Positions 53,513 to 61,735 of a DNA stretch of 64,000 nt are shown here, piece by piece. Source of the stretch: Paraburkholderia xenovorans LB400 (lineage in GTDB: Bacteria > Pseudomonadota > Gammaproteobacteria > Burkholderiales > Burkholderiaceae); NCBI RefSeq assembly GCF_000013645.1, contig NC_007952.1, forward strand, positions 1,116,001-1,180,000. Reading direction: 5' to 3'. Both the position numbers and the translations under genes were made by a program. The notes below the pieces were generated by a model. The model saw only the letters and a program-made list of their open reading frames with translations, was not told the origin of the DNA and ran no database searches. Every line of letters begins with the position of its first letter. Position 1 is the first letter of the stretch.

Positions 53513-55519
53513 TCACTCCACCGGCGAGGCAAGCAGCGACACCGGCACACCGTGGCAACTTACCCGGGCGACGATCGCCGCGTCGAGACCGGCGCTGGAT
53601 CGGGCGTGTGCATCGACCGAGGTCATCTCCCGGTCGACCCGCAGAATGTTGATCGGCCAGGATGCGCGGGACAGCCGTTCGTGCGCGAAAGCGCCCACCC
53701 ACAACGGTTGGGTGGAGGTGCCTGTCGCCACCGCGTAACCGCTGGGCCAGAAGCGCAGCACGTCGCGCTCGTCGCGCGTGTTGCCCGGACGCATGAAGAC
53801 CAGCGACGACGGCACGCCGTTGTTCAGCTTCGGCAATACCGGCAGCGACACCGCCGCGACGTTGGGCGAGGCGAGCGAGAGCAGGCTGTGCGCCGACACG
53901 TCCGTTCCCTCGACCCAGCCCTGGGCGCGCAACCGGCCGCGGATCGAATCGAGGTTCGAGGCCCACTGTAGCGTGAGCGGCTCCTTGCGGTCGCCGCCCA
54001 TATCCGAGCGGTAGCAGGGCAGATGCTTCCACGTGGAAAGCGTCCATTGCGCCTGCGTCACCAGCACGGGCGGCGGAAGCAGCGCGGTGTCCGGCGGCGG
54101 CGCGGGCATGGCGACGCCGAGTTGCACGCCCACGCTGACCAGCATGACCAGCAGCACCACCACGGGCATGAACGTGCGCTCGGGCGGCGCCTCCGGGTGC
54201 CGCCACATCGCTGTCAACGCAACGATCGCCACCCAGACGTACGCGAGCGCGGCGCCGCCGATCGCATCGGACACCCAGTACCTGCCGAAGTACAGTCCCG
54301 CGAGCGCGACCACGATCACCACGATCGTGCTCGCGGCCGCCACCAGCACCCCTTCGAGCATGCCGACCCGGCGCGCCAGCAGAAACGCAAGGAAGCCGTA
54401 CACGATGACGGTCGCGGCGACGTGATTGCTCGGAAACACATAGGCGCCGACCATCAGTTCGTTGGGCGGCGCGCGGTGCATCGCGAATTGCAGCACGAAG
54501 ATCAGCAACTGGGAGAACACAACGGCCGCGAGCCAGTAACCGATGGTGCGCCAGCGCCGTTCGAGCAGCATCCACACGACGACCGTCACGATCAGCGCCA
54601 TGAGCGTCATGTTGCTGCCGAGCGTCGACAGACCCGCGAGAACCGTATCGCTCCAGGGCGTGCGTACCGAGCGCAGGAAGTGATAGACCGAGAGGTCCAC
54701 TTGCGTCAGCGGATCGCCGCTGATGACGTCGTCGAGCACGCCGAAAAACAGCGCGCCGGATACGAGCACGACCAGCGACGTCAGCAGGATGCTGCCGGCG
54801 TCCGGCGTCCGCGGGTCGAGCATCTTGCGCGCGAAGCGGCCGAACGGACCAGGGTGGCGGCAGGCCCAGCTTCCCACCTGGCGGCCGGCGGCGGTCGACC
54901 ACACATTGGCGTGCGAGAGCAGAACCCGCGCGGCACGAAAGCTCAACCAGACAATCCCCACCAGCAACGCGATGATGACGACCAGCCGGAACGACACCGC
55001 GCCCGCCAGCAGCACCGAGGCGCCGAATATCATGCCCGGCAGGATATGGGCGGGCGCCCAGATCAGCGCCGACAGCACGTTCATGCCGTAGAAACGCAGC
55101 GGCGGCATGCCGAGCATGCCCGCCACTACCGGCACGATGGCGCGCAACGGACCGATGAAGCGCGCCAGCACGACGCTCTTGGCGCCATGTTTGCGAAAGA
55201 AGCGGTGGCCTGCTTCGAGCACTTCGGGATGTTTGCAGAACGGCCAGAACTGGACGATCCGGTGCTTGTAGCGGCTGCCGAGCCAGAAGCTCATGCCGTC
55301 GCCGGCGATCGCCCCCGCGATTGCCCACACGAATACCCAGCCGAGGCTGAGCGAGCCGGTGCCGGTCAGCGCGCCGGCCAGGAACATCGCGGTGCTGCCC
55401 GGAATGAAGGTGCCGATAACGGCGATGGCCTCCAGGAAGGCCGCAAGGAAAACGACCGTGAGTGTCCAGCCCGGGTGGCCGGCCAGCAGATGCAGGAGGT
55501 GAACGTAGGCGTGCTCCAT
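53513..55519 (-). CDS. DedA-PAP2 fusion membrane protein with a C-terminal LssY-like domain
   Basis: About 668 residues. The N-terminal 200 or so residues are a DedA/SNARE-associated domain (LEAIAVIGTFIPGSTAM, FFRKHGAKSVVLARFIGPLR in parts). A PAP2 phosphatase domain follows (about 265-440; HRAPPNE, PSNHVAATV, LYFGRYWVSDAIGG). A periplasmic LssY-type C-terminus completes it. In the third PAP2 motif the expected His is Tyr (GRYWVSD), so phosphatase activity is doubtful. Starts at 55519 and 55558 are both possible, and neither has a good ribosome site. The fusion is known in proteobacteria as a LssY/YjdX-type protein. Confidence 0.88.
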   Translation of the reverse strand: MEHAYVHLLHLLAGHPGWTLTVVFLAAFLEAIAVIGTFIPGSTAMFLAGALTGTGSLSLGWVFVWAIAGAIAGDGMSFWLGSRYKHRIVQFWPFCKHPEVLEAGHRFFRKHGAKSVVLARFIGPLRAIVPVVAGMLGMPPLRFYGMNVLSALIWAPAHILPGMIFGASVLLAGAVSFRLVVIIALLVGIVWLSFRAARVLLSHANVWSTAAGRQVGSWACRHPGPFGRFARKMLDPRTPDAGSILLTSLVVLVSGALFFGVLDDVISGDPLTQVDLSVYHFLRSVRTPWSDTVLAGLSTLGSNMTLMALIVTVVVWMLLERRWRTIGYWLAAVVFSQLLIFVLQFAMHRAPPNELMVGAYVFPSNHVAATVIVYGFLAFLLARRVGMLEGVLVAAASTIVVIVVALAGLYFGRYWVSDAIGGAALAYVWVAIVALTAMWRHPEAPPERTFMPVVVLLVMLVSVGVQLGVAMPAPPPDTALLPPPVLVTQAQWTLSTWKHLPCYRSDMGGDRKEPLTLQWASNLDSIRGRLRAQGWVEGTDVSAHSLLSLASPNVAAVSLPVLPKLNNGVPSSLVFMRPGNTRDERDVLRFWPSGYAVATGTSTQPLWVGAFAHERLSRASWPINILRVDREMTSVDAHARSSAGLDAAIVARVSCHGVPVSLLASPVE

Positions 55520-55781
55520 CGTGCGCGATCGGCCGTTTCTGGCATAACGATTGATCATAACGCGCACGGCAGCCGTCTTATTCCTTTTTGGAAACCGGCA
55601 TGGGGTGAAACCGGTCGCGAGTTCGCGAAGCGCCCAGCGAATCGCCGGTGGTATCGCGCCGTGTTCGTCGAGCCCTGATTTTCGGTGCTGAACGAAGCGG
55701 GCCGGGCGTCGTCATACTGTTCGAGTGGCCCGCAATGTCGAGATCGCGGCTGCGCAATTCGACGATGTAACGGAGTGGAAT

Positions 55782-56099
55782 ATGACGACAGTAAAGGGCG
55801 GTATCGTAGCGTCGGCACTGGTACTCGGCTTCGCCGCGGCGGCGCACGCGCAGCTGGTCGCCCGGCCGGGCAATGCGGGAGCCGGCGGCATGAGCGGCCT
55901 GCAGTCCAACGGGATCAACAACATGGGCGGCGTGCCGGCAACGGGCCTCGGCACGAGTCCGGCGCCGGCCGTGGGAAGAGTGGGCGGCGCGGGAAGCGGC
56001 CCCGCGCTCAGCAACATGAGGGCAAACGGCACGAGCCTGAACATGAACCCGGACCCGCGTGTGCCGAATCTCGCCGGCAAGGCGTTGCCGCAGAATTAG
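55782..56099 (+). CDS. Small exported Gly/Asn-rich protein
   Basis: A 105-residue protein with a clear signal peptide (GGIVASALVLGFAAAAHA, cleaved before QLVARP). The mature part is rich in Gly, Asn, Ala and Pro (GGMSGLQSNGINNMGG, NMRANGTSLNMNPDPRVPN). GGAGTGGAAT precedes the ATG. No family or function is recognised. It stands alone and is probably periplasmic or secreted. Confidence 0.8.
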   Translation: MTTVKGGIVASALVLGFAAAAHAQLVARPGNAGAGGMSGLQSNGINNMGGVPATGLGTSPAPAVGRVGGAGSGPALSNMRANGTSLNMNPDPRVPNLAGKALPQN

Positions 56100-56188
56100 T
56101 CAGCAGGATGCGCGCGTCCCTCGCGTGATGGCGGCGTATAAAATGCACGCCTCAGGCAACTGAACCGGTTCGAAACAGGGAGGTTGGC

Positions 56189-56665
56189 ATGGCGTACGGC
56201 GAGCACAAGTACAAGGTATCGGTGCAGTGGACCGGCAATCGCGGAAGCGGCACTTCGGCATACCGCGACTACGGGCGCGATCATGTGATTGCCGCGGGCA
56301 ACAAACCCGAGCTTCCCGGTTCATCGGACGCAGCCTTTCTCGGCGACGCGAAGCGCTGGAATCCGGAGGACCTGCTGGTCGCCTCGGCCAGCGCCTGCCA
56401 TCAACTGTGGTATCTGCATCTGTGCGCGGATGCGGGCATCGTCGTGACCGCGTATCGCGATAACGCCGAAGGCACCATGCTCGACGATCCGGAGCAGGGC
56501 CGTTTTTCGCAGATCGTTCTGCGCCCGCACGTCGTCATTCGGGCGGGCGGCGATGCCGAACTCGCGGCGCACCTGCATCATGTTGCGCACGAGAAGTGCT
56601 ATATCGCGAACTCGGTCAACTTTCCGATTCTCTGCGAGCCGGTGATCGAAACGGACGGGCATTGA
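56189..56665 (+). CDS. OsmC/Ohr-family peroxiredoxin-like protein
   Basis: A 158-residue OsmC-fold protein. The two redox cysteines are in SASACHQLWYLHL (about residue 70) and AHEKCYIANSV (about 136). Proteins of this family reduce organic hydroperoxides through a Cys pair. The N-terminus YKVSVQWTGNRGSGT and the RDYGRDH segment place it in the OsmC-like (YhfA/SACOL-type) rather than the Ohr branch. AGGGAGG precedes the ATG. Confidence 0.92.
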   Translation: MAYGEHKYKVSVQWTGNRGSGTSAYRDYGRDHVIAAGNKPELPGSSDAAFLGDAKRWNPEDLLVASASACHQLWYLHLCADAGIVVTAYRDNAEGTMLDDPEQGRFSQIVLRPHVVIRAGGDAELAAHLHHVAHEKCYIANSVNFPILCEPVIETDGH

Positions 56666-56867
56666 GCCGGGCGCGTTCGTTTTGATCTTCTGGATCGATC
56701 GGGCATGCGCGGAAGCATGGAATTGCGTGGCGTCCGGCTGCTCGGCGGTGAGTCGAGACTGGCGCGGGCAAGAGCAACGGTTTCAACGGCCACGACGCCA
56801 CAGCGTGTTTTCGAAACACGCGCACATGCAGCGGTGAAACGTAGGCGGCGTCGCTTTGGATGGCTTC

Positions 56868-57101
56868 TCAACGATTGCCGTCGAGCAGATCGCCAAGCAG
56901 TTCGTCAAACGCCGCTTGCGCGTCTTCGAGCTCCTGCAGCGCGGCGTCGAAGGTTTGCAGCGCAAACTGCGAAGGCTTGCCGCTGCCGGCCGGCGGAAAT
57001 TGCGATTGCAGCGACGCGAAAGCCGACTGCACCCGCTGCGTTGCGGTCAATACACGCGCCATCGCGGCGGTTTCTTCGGCTCGTGCCTGTTCGTGATCCA
57101 T
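56868..57101 (-). CDS. Small hypothetical helical protein
   Basis: A 77-residue, acidic, mostly helical protein (ALQTFDAALQELEDAQAAFDELLGDLLDGN in parts) with GGAG six bases before the ATG. The heptad-like leucine/alanine spacing suggests a coiled coil. No family is recognised. It is preferred over the opposite-strand frames because of its ribosome site and normal protein-like composition. Confidence 0.65.
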   Translation of the reverse strand: MDHEQARAEETAAMARVLTATQRVQSAFASLQSQFPPAGSGKPSQFALQTFDAALQELEDAQAAFDELLGDLLDGNR

Positions 57102-57167
57102 GAAAAACTCCGAATTCGTCTGGTCGGCTCGCGCCGTTTCAAAGGCGTGACTATGCCATGTTCGCGC

Positions 57168-57635
57168 TCAGGATAGCGGCAAGCCGCCGTTGGCCTTCAC
57201 CTCCCGCAACGACAGCGCCGATTCCACCGATGTCACGCCCGGCAGACTGCGCATCTCGTCGCGCATGAACGTGCCGTAGTCGTCGAGGTCGCGTGCCACT
57301 ACCTGCAGGATGTAATCGGCGCTGCCCGACACGTTGTGACACGCCAGAATCCGCGGGATGGCCTGCACTTCGCGCTCGAAGCGCGTCGCCACCGCGCGGT
57401 CGTGCACGGCAAAGCGCACATAGACGAAGGCCACCACGCCGAAGCCGAGCGCGGAGCGCGACAGCATCGCGCGGTACTGGTCGATATAGCCGTCGTTTTC
57501 AAGGCGCTTGAGACGGCGCGCGCACGGCGTTTCGCTCAGGCCGACCGTTTCGGCCAGCCGCGCGTTCGACATGCGGCCATCTTTCTGCAGCGCGGCGAGG
57601 ATCGCGCGGTCTGTTTTATCGAGCTCGGTTGTCAT
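57168..57635 (-). CDS. Lrp/AsnC-family transcriptional regulator
   Basis: A 155-residue protein starting at ATG 57635. It has an N-terminal helix-turn-helix (LDKTDRAILAALQKDGRMSNARLAETVGLSETPCARRLKRLE, split across residues 5-46) and a C-terminal RAM ligand-binding domain (CHNVSGSADYILQVV; SLPGVTSVESALSLREVK). It is divergent from a LysE-family exporter, so it probably controls that gene in response to an amino acid. Confidence 0.94.
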   Translation of the reverse strand: MTTELDKTDRAILAALQKDGRMSNARLAETVGLSETPCARRLKRLENDGYIDQYRAMLSRSALGFGVVAFVYVRFAVHDRAVATRFEREVQAIPRILACHNVSGSADYILQVVARDLDDYGTFMRDEMRSLPGVTSVESALSLREVKANGGLPLS

Positions 57636-57791
57636 GGCTTTGGCAATACTGGCGGCGGATTGGAGGAAAAGATAGGTGTAAGCCGCAATGTTAGCGCATT
57701 CCCCCAAAGGCAAAGCTGACGGGCCGGTAAATCGCCAACAAACCCTCCGTCGGCAATAGCAAGATAGAGGCCTGAAAAACAGGAGGCCTCG

Positions 57792-58433
57792 ATGATTTCC
57801 GCACACCTGCTCGCCGTCTATATCGCAGCGCTTTTCGTCGTCTACGCCGTGCCGGGGCCGGACATGGCGCTGCTGCTGCAAACCAGTATCGGACGCGGCG
57901 CGCGCAGCGGGTTCGCGGCTGCCGGCGGACTCGGTCTCGCGCGCGCAACCCACGTGACGCTCTCGGCATGCGGCGTGGCGGCGCTGTTGCGCAGCGCACC
58001 GTGGCTATACGACGTGGTGCGTTATGGCGGCGCCGTTTATCTCGCGTGGGTGGGCATCCAGATTTTTCGTTCGCCGGTGTTCGCGTTGCCTGATGCGGAC
58101 ACTGCAGGCGCTGCCGCCGGCGGCGAGTCGCGTCCGCTGCGGGCTGCTTTTGTCAAAGGTCTGCTGACCAATTTGCTGAATCCGAAAGCGCTATTGTTCT
58201 GTTCGGTGCTGCTGCCGCAATTCGTGCGTCCGGAGGCGGGGCCGGTGGCTTTGCAGATGGTCGAACTCGGCCTCGTGTTGCTCGCCGTAGGCGTGTGTTT
58301 CGACGCGATGTATGCGATCGGCGCCGCCCGCATCGCCAACTGGATGCGGGCTCATCCGCTCGCACAAACGCTGCAGCGCTGGACCTTCTCGGCGGCGCTG
58401 ATCGGCTTCGCCTTGCGGCTTTCGCTGGACTGA
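57792..58433 (+). CDS. LysE/RhtB-family amino-acid exporter
   Basis: A 213-residue inner-membrane protein with six helices. The family signature VPGPDMALLLQTSIGRGARSG is split over residues 20-40, and LLTNLLNPKALLFCSVLLPQF appears in mid-protein. It exports amino acids or their derivatives. AGGAGG precedes the ATG. It is divergent from an Lrp/AsnC gene, a common exporter-regulator arrangement in which high amino-acid levels switch on export. Confidence 0.94.
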   Translation: MISAHLLAVYIAALFVVYAVPGPDMALLLQTSIGRGARSGFAAAGGLGLARATHVTLSACGVAALLRSAPWLYDVVRYGGAVYLAWVGIQIFRSPVFALPDADTAGAAAGGESRPLRAAFVKGLLTNLLNPKALLFCSVLLPQFVRPEAGPVALQMVELGLVLLAVGVCFDAMYAIGAARIANWMRAHPLAQTLQRWTFSAALIGFALRLSLD

Positions 58434-58524
58434 CTTGCACCGGACCGATACCGGCTGGCCCGATGCCGATATGGCGCGACGCGCCTGACGCAGATCGTCG
58501 CTGCACGCAGAGCGCCGGGGCCGT

Positions 58525-58698
58525 TCACCGGCTCAGCTTATGCTCGCGCCGCGAGCGGTCCTCGATGATTTTCCTGCGATGCTTGTCTTTCATCTTCTTC
58601 CAGCTTTTGCATTCGTCGCGGGTACGCAGACAGCCGATGCAGAAACCGGTTTTGCTGTCGAACTTGCAGATGTCGATGCACGGTGACGCGATACTCAT
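58525..58698 (-). CDS. DUF1289-family small Cys-rich protein
   Basis: A 57-residue protein with four cysteines in the DUF1289 pattern (SPCIDICKFD, FCIGCLRTRDEC), followed by a basic tail (KKMKDKHRRKIIEDRSRREHK). The cysteines probably bind a metal. ATG 58698 is preferred; an alternative TTG lies at 58710. Function is unknown. Confidence 0.88.
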   Translation of the reverse strand: MSIASPCIDICKFDSKTGFCIGCLRTRDECKSWKKMKDKHRRKIIEDRSRREHKLSR

Positions 58699-58833
58699 GG
58701 CGAAGGGCAATTAAAGAGAGGACCCCGCAGACTCTCGCATGCGCCATGCCCGCACGCAAAGTGATTGTGTTAATAAAGCCGATAGAGTGCCGCGCATTGT
58801 CTGTGGCATCGCCATCACTTACTGCACCTATCG

Positions 58834-59154
58834 ATGAAGACTTTTCTGCTTTATGCCGTGACCGCCGTTGCTGAAATTGTCGGCTGCTATTTGCCGTGGC
58901 GGTGGCTGAAAGAGGGCGGTTCGATCTGGCTGCTCGTGCCGGGCGCGCTCAGCCTCGCATTGTTCGCCTGGCTGCTGACCCTGCATGGCACCGCCGCAGG
59001 CCGCGTGTATGCGGCTTACGGCGGTGTGTACGTGGCGGTGGCGATTGCCTGGCTGTGGTGCGTCGACAAGGTGCGGCCCACGCTGTGGGACGCGGCAGGT
59101 GTGGTCTTTACGCTGGCCGGCATGGCGATCATTGCGTTCCAGCCGCGCGTGTGA
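58834..59154 (+). CDS. YnfA/UPF0060-family small membrane protein
   Basis: A 106-residue protein with four helices. It begins FLLYAVTAVAEIVGCYLPW, contains AAGRVYAAYGGVYVAVAIAWLW in parts, and ends GMAIIAFQP, the conserved pattern of UPF0060 (YnfA). Members of this family are distant relatives of small multidrug-resistance proteins. Transport is not established here. It stands alone. Confidence 0.92.
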   Translation: MKTFLLYAVTAVAEIVGCYLPWRWLKEGGSIWLLVPGALSLALFAWLLTLHGTAAGRVYAAYGGVYVAVAIAWLWCVDKVRPTLWDAAGVVFTLAGMAIIAFQPRV

Positions 59155-59267
59155 GCTTGCCGGAGCGCGGCTCACGTCTCTTTGCCGCGTTACGCAAGCG
59201 CGTCTCCTCAACGCTCATACCGCGTATGCACAAGCCGTGAGTTCATGCAACGCGCGCGCTTTACTTT

Positions 59268-59777
59268 TTACTTGATACCGCCGAGATAATCGAGCTTGCC
59301 GAGTTCCACGCCGTTGTGACGCAGAATGTCGTACGCCGTCGTGATGTGAAAAAAGAAGTTCGGCAGGACAAAACCGAGCAGATACGACAGGCCCGTAAAC
59401 TCGATCGGGCCCGTGCGCATTTTCAGCGTGATTTCGTGCTCTTCCGAGCCGTCGATCTGGGCCGGCTTGAATTCCTTCAGATAATCGATCGTCTTTTGAA
59501 GGCGGGCATGCAGTTCTTCGAAAGTCTGTTCGAAGTCTTCGTACTTCGGCGCTTCAACGCCGGCCAGACGCGCGGCGCAGCCCTTCGCGGTGTCGCTCGC
59601 GATATAGACCTGGCGTGTCAGCGGCAGCATGTCCGGCGCGAGCCGGCCGCTGGTGAACACCGAGGGCTCGATCTGTTTCGCGGCAGCGTGCGCTTCGGCC
59701 TTGCCCAGAACGACCTGCAGGTTCGTCAGGCCGCGGATCAACACGGGCAATGATGCTTGATACATCGAAATTGACAT
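59268..59777 (-). CDS. DUF1993-family protein
   Basis: A 169-residue protein starting at ATG 59777 behind AGAGGAAG. It has the DUF1993 pattern: SMYQASLPVLIRGLTNLQVVL over residues 4-24, LAPDMLPLTRQVYIASDTAKG, and NFFFHITTAYDILRHNGVELGK-like C-terminus ending in KLDYLG. The four-helix-bundle fold is related to DinB, with HITTAY and other His residues possible metal ligands. Function is unknown. Confidence 0.9.
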   Translation of the reverse strand: MSISMYQASLPVLIRGLTNLQVVLGKAEAHAAAKQIEPSVFTSGRLAPDMLPLTRQVYIASDTAKGCAARLAGVEAPKYEDFEQTFEELHARLQKTIDYLKEFKPAQIDGSEEHEITLKMRTGPIEFTGLSYLLGFVLPNFFFHITTAYDILRHNGVELGKLDYLGGIK

Positions 59778-60080
59778 GGGGCTTCCTCTGATTCTTTGAT
59801 CGTGCGCGCGGCTGGCGCGCGAGGCAATGTAACGGCTGGATTGCCGCTGCAGCATCATAGCGCGAGCGCCGAGGTCCGCGCATGGATGCGACTCGCCGTT
59901 AGCCATCCGGACAACTGCCGCGCAGGCCGGAACTGTGTTTGAATGGATTGGTCGGACGGTTTGACGCAGTCCCTGAAACAGTAACCTGCTTGCGGCTTCA
60001 GGCAATGAGGTTGTGCAGGCGCGTGGCGTGCTGGTCCACTGGGTGGAGCGTACCGTCGCGCTAACTGGAGAGTCGACATC
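59778..60080. other. Divergent intergenic region before the S53 peptidase gene
   Basis: About 300 bases between the DUF1993 gene (minus) and the S53 peptidase gene (plus). A GGAG ribosome site is present at about 60067 for the peptidase. I see no clear promoter or palindrome. Confidence 0.5.
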
Positions 60081-61640
60081 ATGGTCAACAAGCACCCGCT
60101 GCCGGGCAGTGAACGAACCGTGGAACAGGGTTCGAAAGTCGTGGGGCAATGCGATCCGGCGGAGCGGATCGAAGTGTTCGTCATGTTGCGCCGTCAGCAG
60201 CAGGCGCAGTTCGACGCGCTGATGAGCAGGATCGAGGCCGGCGATCCTGGCGTCAAGCCGATTTCGCGCGAGGCGCTCGCAAAAGACTACGGCGCCGCGC
60301 CGGACGACATCGCCAAGGTCAAGGCCTTTGCCACCCAACACGGCTTGACGGTGGTGCGCGAAGATGCGGCCGCGCGCTCGGTCGTGCTGGGCGGCACGAT
60401 CGCGCAGTTCCAGAACGCGTTCGCCGTCAAGCTGGAGCATTACGAACATCATACGGCCGGCCAGTTTCGTGGCCGCACCGGCACGATCAGCGTGCCGGAC
60501 GATCTGCACGGCGTGGTGGAGGCCGTGATGGGCCTCGACAACCGCCCGCAGGCGCGGCCGCACTTCCGCATCCGGCCGCCGTTCCAGCCGGCCCGCGGCC
60601 ATCAGGTTTCGTTCACTCCGCCGCAACTCGCGTCGCTCTATCATTTTCCGCAAGGAGACGGCGGCGGCGAATGCGTCGGCATCATCGAACTGGGCGGCGG
60701 GTATGACACGGCTGATCTCAAGTCGTACTTCGCGAGCCTCGGCGTGGCGTCGCCCACGGTGAAGTCGGTCGGCGTCGATCAGGGCAGCAATCAGCCGAGC
60801 GGCGATCCGAACGGGCCGGACGGCGAGGTCACGCTCGACATCGAGATCGTCGGCGCGATCGCGCCCGGCGCGAAGATTGCGGTGTATTTCACGCAGAACA
60901 GCGACGCCGGTTTCATCGACGCGGTGAGCCGCGCGGTGCACGACACGACCAACAAGCCAACGGTGATTTCGATCAGTTGGGGCGGGCCGGAGTCCAACTG
61001 GACCAGCCAGTCGTTGCAGGCCTTCAATGGCGTGCTGCAGTCGGCGGCGGCGCTCGGTGTGACAGTGTGCGCGGCGTCGGGCGACAGCGGTTCGAGCGAC
61101 GGCGCGAGCGGCGGCGACCAGGTGGACTTCCCGGCGTCGAGCCCGTATGTACTGGCTTGCGGCGGCACGAACCTCACCGCGTCGGGCACCTCGATCTCGC
61201 ATGAGGCGGTGTGGAACGACGGCGCGGAAGGCGGGGCGAGCGGTGGCGGGGTGAGCCGTGCCTTTCCGGTGCCGGCATGGCAGAAGGGCTTGTCCGCCAC
61301 GGCGTCGAGCGGCGGCAAGACGGCGCTCAGCGGGCGCGGCGTGCCGGACGTGGCAGGCGACGCTTCTCCGGTGACCGGCTACAGCGTACTGATCGACGGT
61401 ACGCAGACGGTGGTCGGCGGCACCAGTGCGGTCGCGCCGCTGTGGGCCGCGCTGATCGCCCGCATCAATGCGGCGAAAGGGCAGCCGGCCGGTTTCATCA
61501 ATCCGAAGCTGTACAGAACGCCGGGCGTGTGCAACGACATCACGCAAGGCAACAACGGCAGCTTCGCGGCATCGGCGGGCTGGGATGCCTGCACGGGCCT
61601 CGGCAGTCCCAATGGTCAGAAGGTGGCGGCCGCACTATAG
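60081..61640 (+). CDS. S53 serine-carboxyl peptidase (kumamolisin/sedolisin-like) with prodomain
   Basis: A 519-residue acid protease. An N-terminal activation prodomain (about 25-165) is followed by the subtilisin-like catalytic domain. The triad is Glu249/Asp253 (DGEVTLDIE) and Ser449 (GGTSAVAPLWAAL), with the oxyanion Asp335 in ASGDSGSSDG. The C-terminal calcium site is likely (CNDITQGNNG ... GWDACTGLGSP). No signal peptide is visible at the chosen start, although the family is normally secreted. An S10 peptidase gene follows after 95 bases, on the same strand. Confidence 0.95.
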   Translation: MVNKHPLPGSERTVEQGSKVVGQCDPAERIEVFVMLRRQQQAQFDALMSRIEAGDPGVKPISREALAKDYGAAPDDIAKVKAFATQHGLTVVREDAAARSVVLGGTIAQFQNAFAVKLEHYEHHTAGQFRGRTGTISVPDDLHGVVEAVMGLDNRPQARPHFRIRPPFQPARGHQVSFTPPQLASLYHFPQGDGGGECVGIIELGGGYDTADLKSYFASLGVASPTVKSVGVDQGSNQPSGDPNGPDGEVTLDIEIVGAIAPGAKIAVYFTQNSDAGFIDAVSRAVHDTTNKPTVISISWGGPESNWTSQSLQAFNGVLQSAAALGVTVCAASGDSGSSDGASGGDQVDFPASSPYVLACGGTNLTASGTSISHEAVWNDGAEGGASGGGVSRAFPVPAWQKGLSATASSGGKTALSGRGVPDVAGDASPVTGYSVLIDGTQTVVGGTSAVAPLWAALIARINAAKGQPAGFINPKLYRTPGVCNDITQGNNGSFAASAGWDACTGLGSPNGQKVAAAL

Positions 61641-61735
61641 TCTGCAACACACGCCCCGAAGCAGGTCCGCTTGCAGATTCTGCGGGCCCGCTTTGCGAAC
61701 GGCGTACAAGACGTGAACGAACCCTTGGAGCGATC

